From Pyronema omphalodes (taxonomy: Eukaryota; Ascomycota; Pezizomycetes; Pezizales; Pyronemataceae): a stretch of DNA of 64,000 nucleotides. The DNA is taken from NCBI GenBank assembly GCA_024516155.1, contig JAJJXM010000059.1:347106-411105 (forward strand), given 5' to 3'. Positions 11,725-24,599 of this stretch are shown here, piece after piece. The number at the start of each line of letters is the position of its first letter. Within the stretch, counting starts at the first letter, position 1. The notes beneath the pieces were generated by a model. That model had not been told where the DNA came from and ran no database searches. It saw only the letters and a list, made by a program, of their open reading frames with translations. Both the position numbers and the translations under genes were made by a program.

Positions 11725-13108
11725 TGTGAACCTGGGCACAGCTTCGACTATGCAGAGGCTTATCCGATTGTATCTCTAGTGCTTCGTTCTCAGTGTTGAC
11801 AGACACTTCGTCCCAAGAAAATAGAGCTTGTCCAAAGATAAAGCTAGGAAGAGAATTAATCGATCACAGGCGGAATAAACTTAAGGGTTGTCTTCGGAGG
11901 TATTCGTTGGTGATAATAGGTATCGTCGCGTAGAGGATCAAATGGTTGATGATGGAGGAGAAGAGGGAAGACAAAGGCTCTTTATAGACTTTCGTCTACA
12001 AGTTCGCCCAGACTTCCTAGGGAACCAATTTCCAAACTGAGCCTAGGAGATAAGACAAGAGTCATTTCTGAGACGCATCTGCTGATAGATTGCATCATAC
12101 GAAGTGCGTAATCATATTGATTACTTGCTTGCATGATGCTTGCCTATCGTCAGACTAATCCTTGACATTCCTCTCTGTACTACCACACCTTCCAATCAGG
12201 TGTCAGGGTTATGAGTCATATGGGAGGGCAACTCCGCATTGACTGCATAAGGCATGAACTCCTCTGACAAATAACATGTGAGTCATTTATCTTGTGAGTC
12301 GTGCTATCATAGATCTCCCTAGAGAATCTCGATTGCGAATGGAGATCTGACATCATAAGGCCTCCCTGTCCTACCGGAGTGGATCACTCCGACACATTCC
12401 TGTGTGATGTCATTATGGCTCCACCTGCGCGCACTTGCGCGCAGGCCACAACCCTGGTGTGGATGCAAACGCCGAGCTGTTCCTTGGTTGGTAGTCAATA
12501 GCCTAAGGGCGCGTCATATCGGTTCCACCAAACAGTTTCCTTGAGAGGGTTCATGCTTATGGACGTCGTCTCATGCCTTAGCAATCTTGACCCTTGTCCA
12601 TAGCCCCCACTCCTGTTTGCCGACTAGACTCTGCCCTTGTCTTCCTGGCTGACCATTCACCCAACTAAGTAACACCGGATGATTTCGTCGCAAAACGCTC
12701 TGCACATCCTTGGAACTCTCTTCCGATGCAGACCCCTTTGTAGCCGTGAACTTCCGAACACTCCTCAAGTATAAGGAGGTGTCCTTTCGTCTTCGTCTTC
12801 GTTCTCCATCAGCGTCGTTCGTAGTTGCTCAAGGGTAAGTCGACACCCATGAGGTAGTGTTCCCCAATCTCTTCTCTTCTGAAATCCTCCCAAACTGACA
12901 TTGAATAATAGTTGCGACGCCTCGGGCCGGGATCCTCGTGAGGTCCTATCGGAAAGTCACGAATCACGTGACGTGGCTTGTCGGAGCTCCTCTGGGGGTT
13001 CCGGCCCGGGATACTAATCTGACTATTCATTCTCGGTCGAGTTTGCCATATTCTCCATTGCGTTATATATGATACCAATTCTATCCTCACACATTTTAGG
13101 GTGTGACA
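11725..13108 (-). repeat. family-1 LTR1 (3' LTR of Gy1a)
   Basis: 1384 bp. On the minus strand it begins TGTCACACCC and ends GGTTCACA. It contains TCTATAAAG-type TATA sequence near 11990, the 12-nt block complementary to the PBS (11875-11886), and a perfect GC palindrome (12425-12444). It lacks the second copy of a short CAGACACTTCGTTCCC repeat present in LTR2 and LTR3. Confidence 0.9.
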
Positions 13109-13128
13109 CCACCTCTCCCCTGTTCAAG
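13109..13128 (-). other. polypurine tract of Gy1a
   Basis: Directly inside LTR1, the minus strand reads CAGGGGAGAGGTGG before TGTCACACCC. It is the expected primer site for plus-strand DNA synthesis. The same tract precedes LTR2 (20683-20702) for Gy1b. Confidence 0.75.
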
Positions 13129-13281
13129 CTTCGTCCCGAAGCTCGTAGTTCATCTTTCTGTGATCGCACCACGCCGTAGCCCTAGTTGACTTAAGTGATC
13201 AATTTTGGATGTAGTCCTCCAGCCCCTACATCCTACTACCAACTCTACCTGATGAAAACCACATGGGAAAAACATCAAGCA

Positions 13282-16200
13282 TTAGTCTTTGAGTCGGTAG
13301 TCCCTCGGAGAATCAGGATACTTGAGATGGAAATCTCTTAGCTTCTCCTGACCTCCTACTGAAAAGTTGTCGAAGGGTTTCTGCCGTCCAGTCTTTCTTG
13401 TTTGGGCCACCCTAGCCATTTGACGAGGTAAAGTACTCTGCTGCCTGATTTGTAGCTGCTCATAATTTCGTCTATGTCGTACTCCTCGCTTCCCTCAACA
13501 TCGTCTGCTTCCCGAAGAATTTTGTTTGGGTCTGGTGGAGCTCTGGTTCCAGTGTGGAAGGGCTCCAGTAGGGAAGTGTGGAAGACATTGTGAATCTTCC
13601 ATCTTCTTGGTAGTGTGAGACGTATTGCTGTTGGGGATATGACCTTTTTCGATTTGGAATGGACCATGTAATTTGTGATCCAATTTGTGTGATGGGCGTC
13701 TTGTTTTTATGTGTCGTCCATCGAGCATAACCAAGTCTCCAACTTGGTAAGTAGGGGCCCTCCTTTCGCTGAAGGTCTGCATACTTCTTCATTCTTTCTT
13801 GTGCCTTCTGTATGCTGACCTAGCACCTTCATGCACTGTATGCATCCAATGAGCGTATGCTTTGCTGGCCGGGTTTTGCACAGCTGTTGGAATGGGATTG
13901 CTGGCAATGGGGTTGTAACCGTAATTCGCATAAAAAGGTGATAGTCCCTGTAGCCGCTGGTTACTGAGTTGTTGTAAGCGAACTCAGCCATTGGCAATAG
14001 ATCAACCCAATCATTCATCTCATGATTGACAAAGGAGCGGAGGTATGCTTCAATTGTCTGGTTAAGTCGTTCCGTCTGTCCATCTGTTTGAGGGGTGGAA
14101 CGCTGTGGACATTCTAGGTTTGATTGCTAGTGTCCCAAGAAATGCTTTCCAGGTGGTGCTTGTAACCTGGAGTCCTCTGTCCGACACAATATCCGAGGTT
14201 AGCCCATGTAACTTCCAAATTTCTTCTTCGCAAAGATTCTAACAAGGTCTGGCAGTTGTCTTGCCGTCTTTTGCAGTGGTATGAAGTGGGCCATCTTAGA
14301 GAATCTGTCAACTATTACCCATAGTTGATCGCATCCATTGGATTCTGGTAGGTCGGTGATAAAGTCCATGGCGATTGATTGCCATGGGGCCATATGGTAG
14401 TTCCAAAGGTTGAAGTAATCCGTACTTGAAGGTGCCGTGCTTTTTGTCTTTTGACATTCCATACAACTCTTTACATAAGTTATTATTTGTTCTTCCATTC
14501 TTGGCACCAGGAAGTTCCTTCGTATTAATTCAATTGTTTTGTCCTGTCCGAAGTGACCTGCAATTTTCGAGTCATGTTCAGATTCCAGAACTGTCTTACC
14601 AAATCCTTTGGTACCCATAGTTTTTTCCTTTCGATAGACTATGCCATTATCTATCGGTCAATGGTTCCTTAATTTTCTTTTGTTGCCTCCACGTAAATCT
14701 CATCCAGCTTACCAGCTTGACTTTTACCATCTTCAAGAATTCCTTCTGACCATTTAATAAAAGGAATAGAGGAGAGACGTGCTGAAGAAATAATAATGAT
14801 GTTCCTTCTCCAGCACTGCTGATTGACGAAATGGATGCAAAATGACTCTTATGCAAGGATCGTCGTAATCGGCTGATCTTCATCCTCCCCCCCTTTTCAG
14901 GTCGGAACTCCGGACGCCTAGATAGAGCATCAGGTTTTCCCATTTTTAACCCCAGGTCTATAAAAAATCTTAAAGTCAACGCCAGCAAGCTCTTGAGCCC
15001 CATCTAGCTTGACGTCGATTGAGTAACTTTTGTTGTTGTAAAAGTACTCAAGGTTTTGGTGGTCGCTGTAAACTTGGACAGTGTGCATTGCTCCCCTCAA
15101 GATATCGTCTCCATACTTTAAATGAGTCCACAATAGCCAACAGCTCTTTGTCATGGATCTCATAGTTAATCTCAGCAGGAGTGAATTTTCTTGAGTGGAA
15201 AGCAATGGGGTGCAACCTTTCCATCTTCCCCCTTCTGGGATAGAACTGCGCCTAAAGCAAAATCTGAAGCATCTGTTTCAACAATGCAAACCTGTCTTGG
15301 GTCAAAATGACTTAAGATTGGTGTGCAGTAGTGAAACGACTTTTGAGCTCATCAAATGCTAGTTCCATAGCAACAGTCCATTCCCATTTCTTCGCATCGC
15401 CCTTTGTTGATTCTGTGAGAGGTCGACATATTTTGGAGAAGTCCTTGATGAATCTGCGATAGAAGTTTGCGAATCCAAGAAAGCCCTGTGTTTCTTTCAA
15501 GGATTTTGGGGGTTCCCATACCAGGACTGTTTGTACCTTGTCCTTTGCCATTTCAATGCCATTTTCGCTGATAATATAACCCAGAAATTCCACTCTGTTT
15601 TGTCCCCAAACACATTTTTCCGGAGAGATAACCAGCCCATTTTCTTCCAATCTTTTTAACACTTCCTTAACCAATTTGTCGTGTTCTTCCTCTGTCTCAG
15701 CATATATGAGAACATCATCAATATACGCAATTACTCCCTGATCCAACATGTCTCTAAAGATATGATTCATCATATCTTGGAATGTGGCTGGGGCATTGCT
15801 CAAGCCAAAAGGCATAACGCGAAAATTCATATAATCCATATCGGCATCGAAAGGCCGTTTTCCATTCATCTCCTTCTTTTATTCTGATGAGATGATATCC
15901 ATTCTTTGAGGTCCATTTTCGTAATATTTTTGCTCCTCTAACTCTGTCTTGTAATTCTGACATGATGGGGAGTGGGTTACCGGTTTGGCAATTGTATTTT
16001 GTTGATGCCCCCGGTAATCAACACATAACCGTAGACCTCTGCCATGAGGCTTTGGGACAAAGAGAATAGGAGCTGCTGCTGGTGACTTGGAAGGTCTGAT
16101 TTTACCAGCGCAGCATATCCTTCAACCATTCTCTAAGTGTCTCTAGCTCAACTTCGTTGAGAGCATAGACAGGTCCCCAAGGAGGCTTTTCGCCTTCAAC

Positions 16201-17060
16201 TAGGTCAATCGCATGGTCGTAGGGTTTGTGATCAGGAAGCCTATCTGCAGCTTCCTTTGTCATAATGTTGATCCAGCCGCGGAATTTCTCTGGGACTTGC
16301 TGAAGGGCCTCAGATAATTCCTCTTGGTGGATACAGATGAGATGTGGCCTAAGACTAAGGCTTCTGGATGGTCGAGGACATGTTTATCGACCTTGAGTGA
16401 GAAGGCACTGGCTTGTGCCTTTGTACATTTTTCTTTGCAACGTGAGGATGTAAAGGAGATTTTGTCTTGATCTCCCCAAGGTTGCAGGGCTGATGTAGTG
16501 CCATCCACCAATAAGGCAGGATAGCATCGCAGTCACTATCTAGTGGAGCGACTTCGAAAGATTCTGCAGCAAAGTGTTTCTTATGCTGCAATATAAAGGG
16601 AACCGTAAAGACTTCACCTGCTCCAGCAACTATTTCATTGTTAAAGTTGCGGATTTGTAAAGGGGTGTCTCTCTTAACGGTTGGGATTTTGTATTTGTGG
16701 ACAAAGGCTTTGTCCAGGAGGGCAGCAGTAGATCCTGTATCAAGAAGGACTCTAACTGTGCGTTGTTGATTCTTGGACCAGTTGAGAACCATGTTGATAA
16801 TTGGTCTCGGTCCATGGTGGAGGAGTGGGAGCTGATTCCTGGGTAACTGGAATAGCTGCTCCATTGTCTTTTCGTCGACTCTTAGTCCTGGTCGACAGAA
16901 GGCTGTCCATTGATTTCCTTTTTATTCCTGCGCATTTCCCTATTACTGCGTCTTCATATCCATCCTCCTCGGGTGACGCTTCCCTAGAGGACTCTAAAAA
17001 TCCGAATCAATGACTTCCTCATCCTCCATTTCCCAAATCCTTGGTTGCGCATCAGACATA
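13282..17060 (-). pseudogene. pol: Gy1a pol: protease, RT, RNase H, integrase, chromodomain; frameshifted
   Basis: In order on the minus strand: retropepsin motif LLDTGSTAALLD (about 16750), RT motifs ([15 protein letters not shown] and catalytic [10 protein letters not shown], about 15700), RNase H ([13 protein letters not shown], about 15260), integrase zinc region with HFG...CMECQ (about 14480-14580), core motif WQSIAMDFITDLPES (about 14360), and a chromodomain (EYDIDEIMSSY...YLVKWLGWP, about 13400-13490). The stop is TAA at 13282-13284. Many 1-nt indels interrupt the frame. The chromodomain places it among chromoviruses, which are thought to target modified chromatin. Confidence 0.85.
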
Positions 17061-17079
17061 TGAGTGTCTTCCTCATTGC

Positions 17080-19164
17080 CTTACTGCAGCAGTCTTCGCC
17101 TTCTTGGCTTCCTTGGGCTTTTCCTGTTCATGCCCTTCTTCATATCATCATCCCGCTTCCTCTTTCCTGAAGAAGCTACCTTTCCATCCTTTGCCAGGTC
17201 AGTTCCCCCAACTGTCTTCTTTGCATAGCAGTCGTACATTCTATGACCAGCACGACCACATCGCCAACATTCAGCCTTATCTTTCTTGTGTTTGTCGATT
17301 TCGGCTTGGGGTACTCCTTGCAAAGCCTCCCTTCCTGAGGCATAAACCGCCGGTTTATCTGACTTCCTGTCCTTTTTCCCAGCAAATTCCTTCTTAGATC
17401 CCTTATCCTTAACCTTTCGGTCCTTCTGCTGCACCTCACGTGGGCGAGCAGCTTCCCTTTCTTTCCCTTTATCCTTGCGTTCCCCACGCACTTCTAAGGT
17501 CTTTTTCTTGTATACCCCAATTCTTCATTCAAGCCTTCCACAACATGTGCAGCTTCTTTGACTGCATGAATCAGGGCAACATCATCATTGGGAACCTCTC
17601 CACACCGTTGGTAAACCATCTTCTTGATAGCTGGTGTCATAGCCCTCCCATATGCACATTCCTAAACATAGGGCCCAGTGCTCCAACGCGCATATTCAGA
17701 TCCTCCAACTTAGTGATATAATCATCGATATCACCATCGTACTGTAGTTCTGTAATGCGTTTTGACGTCCTCTGAGCCTCCCTCTTATCCTCGAACCTTG
17801 TCTCAAATGCACTGGAAAATGCAGCCCAAGTATCCTTCACTTTCTGTTTTCTGAAGACTTCCTGCGCATCCTGGTGCCATGCTAAAGCCTTGTTGGTGAA
17901 TAGACTACCAACCCACTTAACCTGCGCATCTTCATCAGGCCAGGATGTGGGCATCGGTTTCCACGTAATCCTGTACTGACACTCCACCAGGCTCTAAGCA
18001 GAGTCGTGCTCCTTTCTGAGAAAAATTGAGGTGCCTTGCGTTTCTGGCATCTTGGGTCTCTTGGTGCATCTCTGGGTCCTTGGATCTTGTCGATAATGGG
18101 AAGTGAGGATCTTGTTGCATCCTCCTCAGCCTTCTCTTTCTTCTCTAGTCTTTTTGCCGAGGGGGCCTTTCTGGCTGTCTGGGTCTTCCTTGCATCCATA
18201 CGGAGGCCTCAGGAGGGGGAATGGTCACCCTTCTTCTTGGAGGGCCATTGCCTCGTCCTCCATTTCCTCTGCTGCTGGAGGGGGTGTGTCGTTTCTAGAG
18301 GGTGGTAGATTTGTGTCTACTGCCACCTGAAAAATGCTTGGGGAGACAGTTCTGCGTTGGGGTTCGTCTGTACCGCATCCGCAAGTGACTGTGCATTCGA
18401 TAGGTATGTTGTTGGCTGTCATGTCCATGACCCTTATGAACTGCTTATCGATAATCTCCTTCTTTTCATTTTCCCTTTCTTGTCTCATACTCCAAAGCCT
18501 TCGTTGCTGTTCTTGCTCATGTGGGCTAAAAAGACGGATTTGCTCGTCCCTTGTTGTCAGCCTGGTTTTCTTTGTGGCTGCCCAGCCTTCAACACGAAAT
18601 TCCATCCTGTTGATGGTTGGAGAATCCTTGGAGGTATATCACTGATGATCTGTACACCAATGTTGAGTTGTTGAACCAGCCTGGTGGTTGCGGCGTCTGC
18701 TTTTCTTGATCGTCCGTGGCTAGTTCACCAAGGGCGTTCCAAACCTGAGAACTGAATTCATTGCTTGACTTGGTCAGTCTAACGAATGGCTAGTTTGGTT
18801 GAGTTCTCTGTCGATGTCGCCTGTCGAATAACAACATCGTAGCATTTTGCATAATGCCTGACTATTTCTGGTACAGATTCTTGACGTTTTGCATATCGGT
18901 CTGTACAGAAACTCCTTCTTTCTTCAGGGCTTCAATCAATGGCCTGCACATCTTGTTCAGTTGTCTCCATCCTGTCCACCATCTTGACGAACCATTCTGG
19001 AATTGGTCCCTGCTGACAGTGGTTCCCTGGCGAACTACAGCTTTACCAGCTGCAGAGAGTTGGTCCCATGATTGAGGGCGATGGACTTCCACCATATCTC
19101 CCATGGAAACATCGTCATCGTGACGGGCTGCCGGGGATGCAGTGATTCTGCGGTAGGAGGACAT
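17080..19164 (-). pseudogene. gag: Gy1a gag, frameshifted
   Basis: Starts MSSYRRITASP at 19164, about 110 bp after the PBS. A coiled-coil-like, Gln/Glu-rich N-terminal half is followed by a retrotransposon Gag capsid region (WVGSLFTNKALAWHQ, about 17900) and a CCHC zinc knuckle (CWRCGRAGHRMYDCYAK, about 17225-17275). The protein would form the virus-like particle and bind element RNA. It is split over several frames by small indels relative to Gy1b, which is more open in places (for example 26110-26616). Confidence 0.8.
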
Positions 19165-19259
19165 TGCTGAGTAGTAGGTGCTTTGTGAAATTGATCTTGC
19201 TTGCCCTAGAAGAGGGTCTTTTCGTTATCGTATCGATTAATAAACTTGGTAGCTTGTAG

Positions 19260-19271
19260 CCTTAAGTTTAT
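19260..19271 (-). other. primer-binding site of Gy1a, self-complementary to LTR
   Basis: Two bases inside LTR2 the minus strand reads ATAAACTTAAGG. The LTRs contain the exact complement (LTR1 11875-11886, LTR3 26969-26980; LTR2 has one mismatch). No obvious tRNA 3' end (terminal TGG-type match) is seen, so self-priming is inferred. Confidence 0.55.
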
Positions 19272-19273
19272 AG

Positions 19274-20682
19274 TGTGAACCTGGGCACAGCTTCGACTAT
19301 GCAGAGGCTTATCCGATTGTATCTCTAGTGCTTCGTTCTCAGTGTTGACAGACACTTCGTTCCCAAGAACAGACAGACACTTCGTTCCCAAGAACTAATA
19401 GAGCTTATCCAAAGATAAAGCTAGGAAGAGAATTAATCGATCACAGGCGGAAAAACTTAAGGGTTGTCTTCGGAGGTATTCGTTGGTGATAATAGGTATC
19501 GTCGCGTAGAGGATCAAATGGTGATGATGGAGGAGAGAGAGGGAAGACAAAGGCTTTTATAGACTTTCGTCTACAAGTTCGCCCAGACTTCCTAGGGAAC
19601 CAATTTCCAAACTGAGCCTAGGAGATAAGACAAGAGTCATTTCTGAGACGCATCTGCTGATAGATTGCATCATACGAAGTGCGTAATCATATTGATTACT
19701 TGCTTGCATGATGCTTGCTATCGTCAGACTAATCCTTGACATTCCTCTCTGTACTACACACCGTCCAATCAGGTGCAGGGTTATGAGTGCATATGGGAGG
19801 GCAACTTCCGCTTGACTGCATAATGCATGAACTCCTCTGACAAATAACATGTGGAGTCATTATCTTGTGAGTCGTGCTATCATAGGATCTCTCCTAGAGA
19901 ATCTCGATTGCGAATGGAGGAATCTGACATCATAAGGCATCCATGCCCTACCGGAGTGGATCACTCCGACACATTCCTGTGTGATGTCATTAATGGCTCC
20001 ACCTGCGCGCACTTGCGGCGCAGCCACACCCTGGTGTGGATGCAAACCGCCGAGCTGTTCCTTGTTTGTAGTCAATAGCCTAAGGGCGCGTCATATCGTT
20101 CCACCAAAAACAGTTTCCTCTGATGAGGGTTGGCATGCTTATGGACGTCGTCTCATGCCTTAGCAATCTTGACCCTTGTCCATAGCCCCACTCCTGTTTG
20201 CCGACTAGACTCTGCCTTGTCTTCCTGGCTGACCATTCACCCAACTAAGTAACACGGATGATTTTCGCACCGCTCTGCACATCCTTGGAACTCTCTTCCG
20301 ATGCAGACCCCTTTGTAGCCGTGAACTTCCGAACACTCCTCAAGTATAAGGAGGTGTCCTTTCGTCTTCGTCTTCGTTCTCCATCAGCGTCGTTCGTAGT
20401 TGCTCAAGGGTAAGTCGACACCCATGAGGTAAGTGTTCCCCAATCTCTTCTCTTCTGAATCCTCCCAAACTGACATTGAATATAGTTGCGACGCCTCGGG
20501 CCGGGATCCTCGTGAGGTCCTATCGGAAAGTCACGAATCACGTGACGTGGCTTGTCGGAGCTCCTCTGGGGGTTCCGGCCCGGGATACTAATCTGACTAT
20601 TCATTCTCTGTCGAGTTTGCCATATTCTCCATTGCGTTATATATGATACCAATTCTATCCTCACACATTTTAGGGTGTGACA
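19274..20682 (-). repeat. family-1 LTR2, shared by Gy1a (5') and Gy1b (3')
   Basis: 1409 bp, nearly identical to LTR1 and LTR3 except for small indels. It carries two adjacent copies of the CAGACACTTCGTTCCC repeat (about 19350-19395). No target duplication separates it from the internal regions on either side: it is followed by a PBS on one side and preceded by a PPT on the other. Confidence 0.9.
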
Positions 20683-20851
20683 CCACCTCTCCCCTGTTCA
20701 AGCTTCGTCCCGAAGCTCGTAGTTCATCTTTCTGTGATCGCAACGCCGTAGCCTAGTGACTTAAGTGATCAATTTTGGATGTAGTCCTCCAGCCCCTACA
20801 TCCTACTACCAACTCTACCTGATGAAAACCACATGGGAAAAACATCAAGCA

Positions 20852-23800
20852 TTAGTCTTTGAGTCGGTAGTCCCTCGGAGAATCAGGATACTTGAGATGG
20901 AAATCTCTTAGCTTCTCCTGACCTCCTACTGAAAAGTTGTCGAAGGGTTCTGCCGTCCAGTCTTTCTTGTTGGGCCACCCTAGCCATTTGACGAGGTAAA
21001 GTACTCTGCTGCCTGATTTGTAGCTGCTCATAATTTCGTCTATGTCGTACTCCTCGCTTCCCTCAACATCGTCTGCTTCCCGAAGAATTTTGTTTGGGTC
21101 TGGTGGAGCTCTGGTTCCAGTGTGGAAGGGCTCCAGTAGGGAAGTGTGGAAGACATTGTGAATCTTCCATCTTCTTGGTAGTGTGAGACGTATTGCTGTT
21201 GGGGATATGACCTTTTCGATTTGGAATGGACCATGTAATTTGTGATCCAATTTGTGTGATGGGCGTCTTGTTTTTATGTGTCGTCCATCGAGCATAACCA
21301 AGTCTCCAACTTGGTAAGTAGGGGCCTCCTTTCGCTGAAGGTCTGCATACTTCTTCATTCTTTCTTGTGCCTTCTGTAATGCTGACTAGCACCTTCATGC
21401 ACTGTATGCATCCAATGAGCGTATGCTTTGCTGGCCGGGTTTTGCACACTGTTGGAATGGGATTGCTGGCAATGGGGTTGTAACCGTAATTCGCATAAAA
21501 AGGTGATAGTCCTGTAGCGCTGGTTACTGAGTTGTTGTAAGCGAACTCAGCCATTGGCAATAGATCAACCCAATCATTCATCTCATGATTGACAAAGGAG
21601 CGGAGGTATGCTTCAATTGTCTGGTTAAGTCGTTCCGTCTGTCCATCTGTTTGAGGGTGGAACGTGTGGACATTCTAGGTTTGATTGCTAGTGTCCCAAG
21701 AAATGCTTTCCAGGTGGTGCTTGTAAACCTGGAGTCTCTGTCCGACACAATATCCGTAGGTAGCCCATGTAACTTCCAAATTTCCTTCGCAAAGATTCTA
21801 ACAAGGTCTGCAGTTGTCTGCCGTCTTTTTGCAGTGGTATGAAGTGGGCCATCTTAGAGAATCTGTCAACTATTACCCATAGTTGATCGCATCCATTGGA
21901 TTCTGGTAGGTCGGTGATAAAGTCCATGGCGATTGATTGCCATGGGGCATAGGGTAGTTCCAAAGGTTGAAGTAATCCGTACTTGAGGTGCCGTGCTTTT
22001 TTGTCTTTTTGACATTCCATACAACTCTTTACATAAGTTATTATTTGTTCTTCCATTCTTGGCCACCAGAAGTTCCTTCGTATTAATTCAATTGTTTTGT
22101 CCTGTCCGAAGTGACCTGCAATTTTCGAGTCATGTTCAGATTCCAGAACTGTCTTTACCAAATCCTTTGGTACCCATAGTTTTTCCTTCGATAGACTATG
22201 CCATTATCTATCGTCAATGGTTCCTTAATTTTCTTTGTTGCCTCCACGTAAATCTCATCCAGCTTACCAGCTTCCTTACCATCTTCAAGAATTCTTCTGA
22301 CCATTTAATAAAAGGAATAGAGGAGACGTGCTGAAGAAATAATAAATGATGTTCCTTCTCCAGCACTGCTGATTGACGAAATGGATGCAAAATGACTCTT
22401 ATGCAGGATCGTCGTAATCGGCTGATCTTCACCTCCCCCCTTTTCAGGTCGGAACTCCGGACGCCTAGATAGAGCATCAGGTTTCCCATTTTTAACCCCA
22501 GGTCTATAAAAAATCTTAAAGTCAACGCCAGCAAGCTCTTGAGCCCATCTAGCTTGACGTCGATTGAGTACTTTTGTTGTTGTAAAGTACTCAAGGTTTT
22601 GGTGGTCGCTGTAAACTTGGACAGTGTGCATTGCTCCCTCAAGATATCGTCTCCATACTTTAAATGAGTCCACAATAGCCAACAGCTCTTTGTCATGGAT
22701 CTCATAGTTAATCTCAGCAGGAGTGAATTTTCTTGAGTGGAAAGCAATGGGGTGCAACTTTCCATCTTCCCCCTTCTGGGATAGAACTGCGCCTAAAGCA
22801 AAATCTGAAGCATCTGTTTCAACAATGCAAACCTGTCTTGGGTCAAAATGACTTAAGATTGGTGCAGTAGTGAAACGACTTTTGAGCTCATCAAATGCTA
22901 GTTCCATAGCAACAGTCCATTCCCATTTCTTCGCATCGCCCTTTGTTGATTCTGTGAGAGGTCGACATATTTTGGAGAAGTCCTTGATGAATCTGCGATA
23001 GAAGTTTGCGAATCCAAGAAAGCCCTGTGTTTCTTTCAAGGATTTGGGGGTTCCCATACCAGGACTGTTTGTACCTTGTCCTTTGCCATTTCAATGCCAT
23101 TTTCGCTGATAATAAACCCAGAAATTCCACTCTGTTTTGTCCCCAAACACATTTTCCGGAGAGATAACCAGCCCATTTTCTTCCAATCTTTTTAACACTT
23201 CCTTAACCAATTTGTCGTGTTCTTCCTCTGTCTCAGCATATATGAGAACATCATCAATATACGCAATTACTCCCTGATCCAACATGTCTCTAAAGATATG
23301 ATTCATCATATCTTGGAATGTGGCTGGGGCATTGCTCAAGCCAAAAGGCATAACCGAAAATTCATATAATCCATATCGGCATCGAAAGGCCGTTTTCCAT
23401 TCATCTCCTTCTTTTATTCTGATGATGAGATGATATCCATTCTTGAGGTCCATTTTCGTAAATATTTTTGCTCCTCTAACTCTGTCTTGTAATTCTGACA
23501 TGAGTGGGAGTGGGTACCGGTTGGCAATTGTAATTTTGTTGATGCCCCGGTAATCAACACATAACCGTAGACCTCTGCCATGAGGCTTTGGGACAAAGAG
23601 AATAGGAGCTGCTGCTGGTGACTTGGAAGGTCTGATTTTACCAGTACGCAGCATATCCTTCAACCATTCTCTAAGTGTCTCTAGCTCAACTTCGTTGAGA
23701 GCATAGACAGGTCCCCAAGGAGGCTTTTCGCCTTCAACTAGGTCAATCGCATGGTGTCGTAGGGTTTGTGATCAGGAAGCCTATCTGCAGCTTCCTTTGT

Positions 23801-24596
23801 CATAATGTTGATCCAGCCGCGGAATTTCTCTGGGACTTGCTGAAGGGCCTCAGATAATTCCCTTGGTGGATACAGATGAGATGTGGCCTAAGACAAGGCT
23901 TCTGGATGGTCGAGGACATGTTTATCGACCTTGAGTGAGAAGGCACTGGCTTGTGCCTTTGTACATTTTTCTTTGCAACGTGAGGATGTAAAGGAGATTT
24001 TGTCTTGATCTCCCCGAGGTTGCAGGGCTGATGTAGTGCCATCCACCAATAAGGCAGGATAGCATCGCAGTCACTATCTAGTGGAGCGACTTCGAAAGAT
24101 TCTGCAGCAAAGTGTTTCTTATGCTGCAATATAAGGGAACCGTAAAGACTTCCTGCTCCAGCAACTATCTCATTGTTGAAGTTGCGGATTTGTAAAGGGG
24201 TGTCTCTCTTAACGGTTGGGATTTTGTATTTGTGGACAAAGGCTTTGTCCAGGAGGGCAGCAGTAGATCCTGTATCAAGAAGGACTCTAACTGTGCGTTG
24301 TTGATTCTTGGACCAGTTGAGAACCATGTTGATAATTGGTCTCGGTCCATGGTGGGAGGAGTGGGAGCTGATTCCTGGGTAACTGGAATAGCTGCTCCAT
24401 TGTCTTTGCGTCGACTCTTAGTCCTGGTCGACAGAAGGCTGTCCATTGATTTCCTTTTTATTCCTGCGCATTTCCCTATTACTGCGTCTTCATATCCATC
24501 CTCCTCGGGTGACGCTTCCCTAGAGGACTTAAAAATCCGAATCAATGACTTCCTCATCCTCCATTCCCAAATCCTTGGTTGCGCATCAGACATATG
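20852..24596 (-). pseudogene. pol: Gy1b pol: protease, RT, RNase H, integrase, chromodomain; frameshifted
   Basis: The better preserved of the two tandem pols. Protease LLDTGSTAALLDK is at about 24270; RT is open from 23663 to 23091 with [31 protein letters not shown] and [10 protein letters not shown]; RNase H is open from 23057 with [17 protein letters not shown] and [18 protein letters not shown] motifs; the integrase HHCC and DDE core begins at 22161; a C-terminal 168-codon stretch (21358-20852) carries the chromodomain YLVKWLGWPNKKDW. A few 1-nt shifts separate these blocks. Function: maturation, reverse transcription and integration. Confidence 0.85.
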
Positions 24597-24599
24597 AGT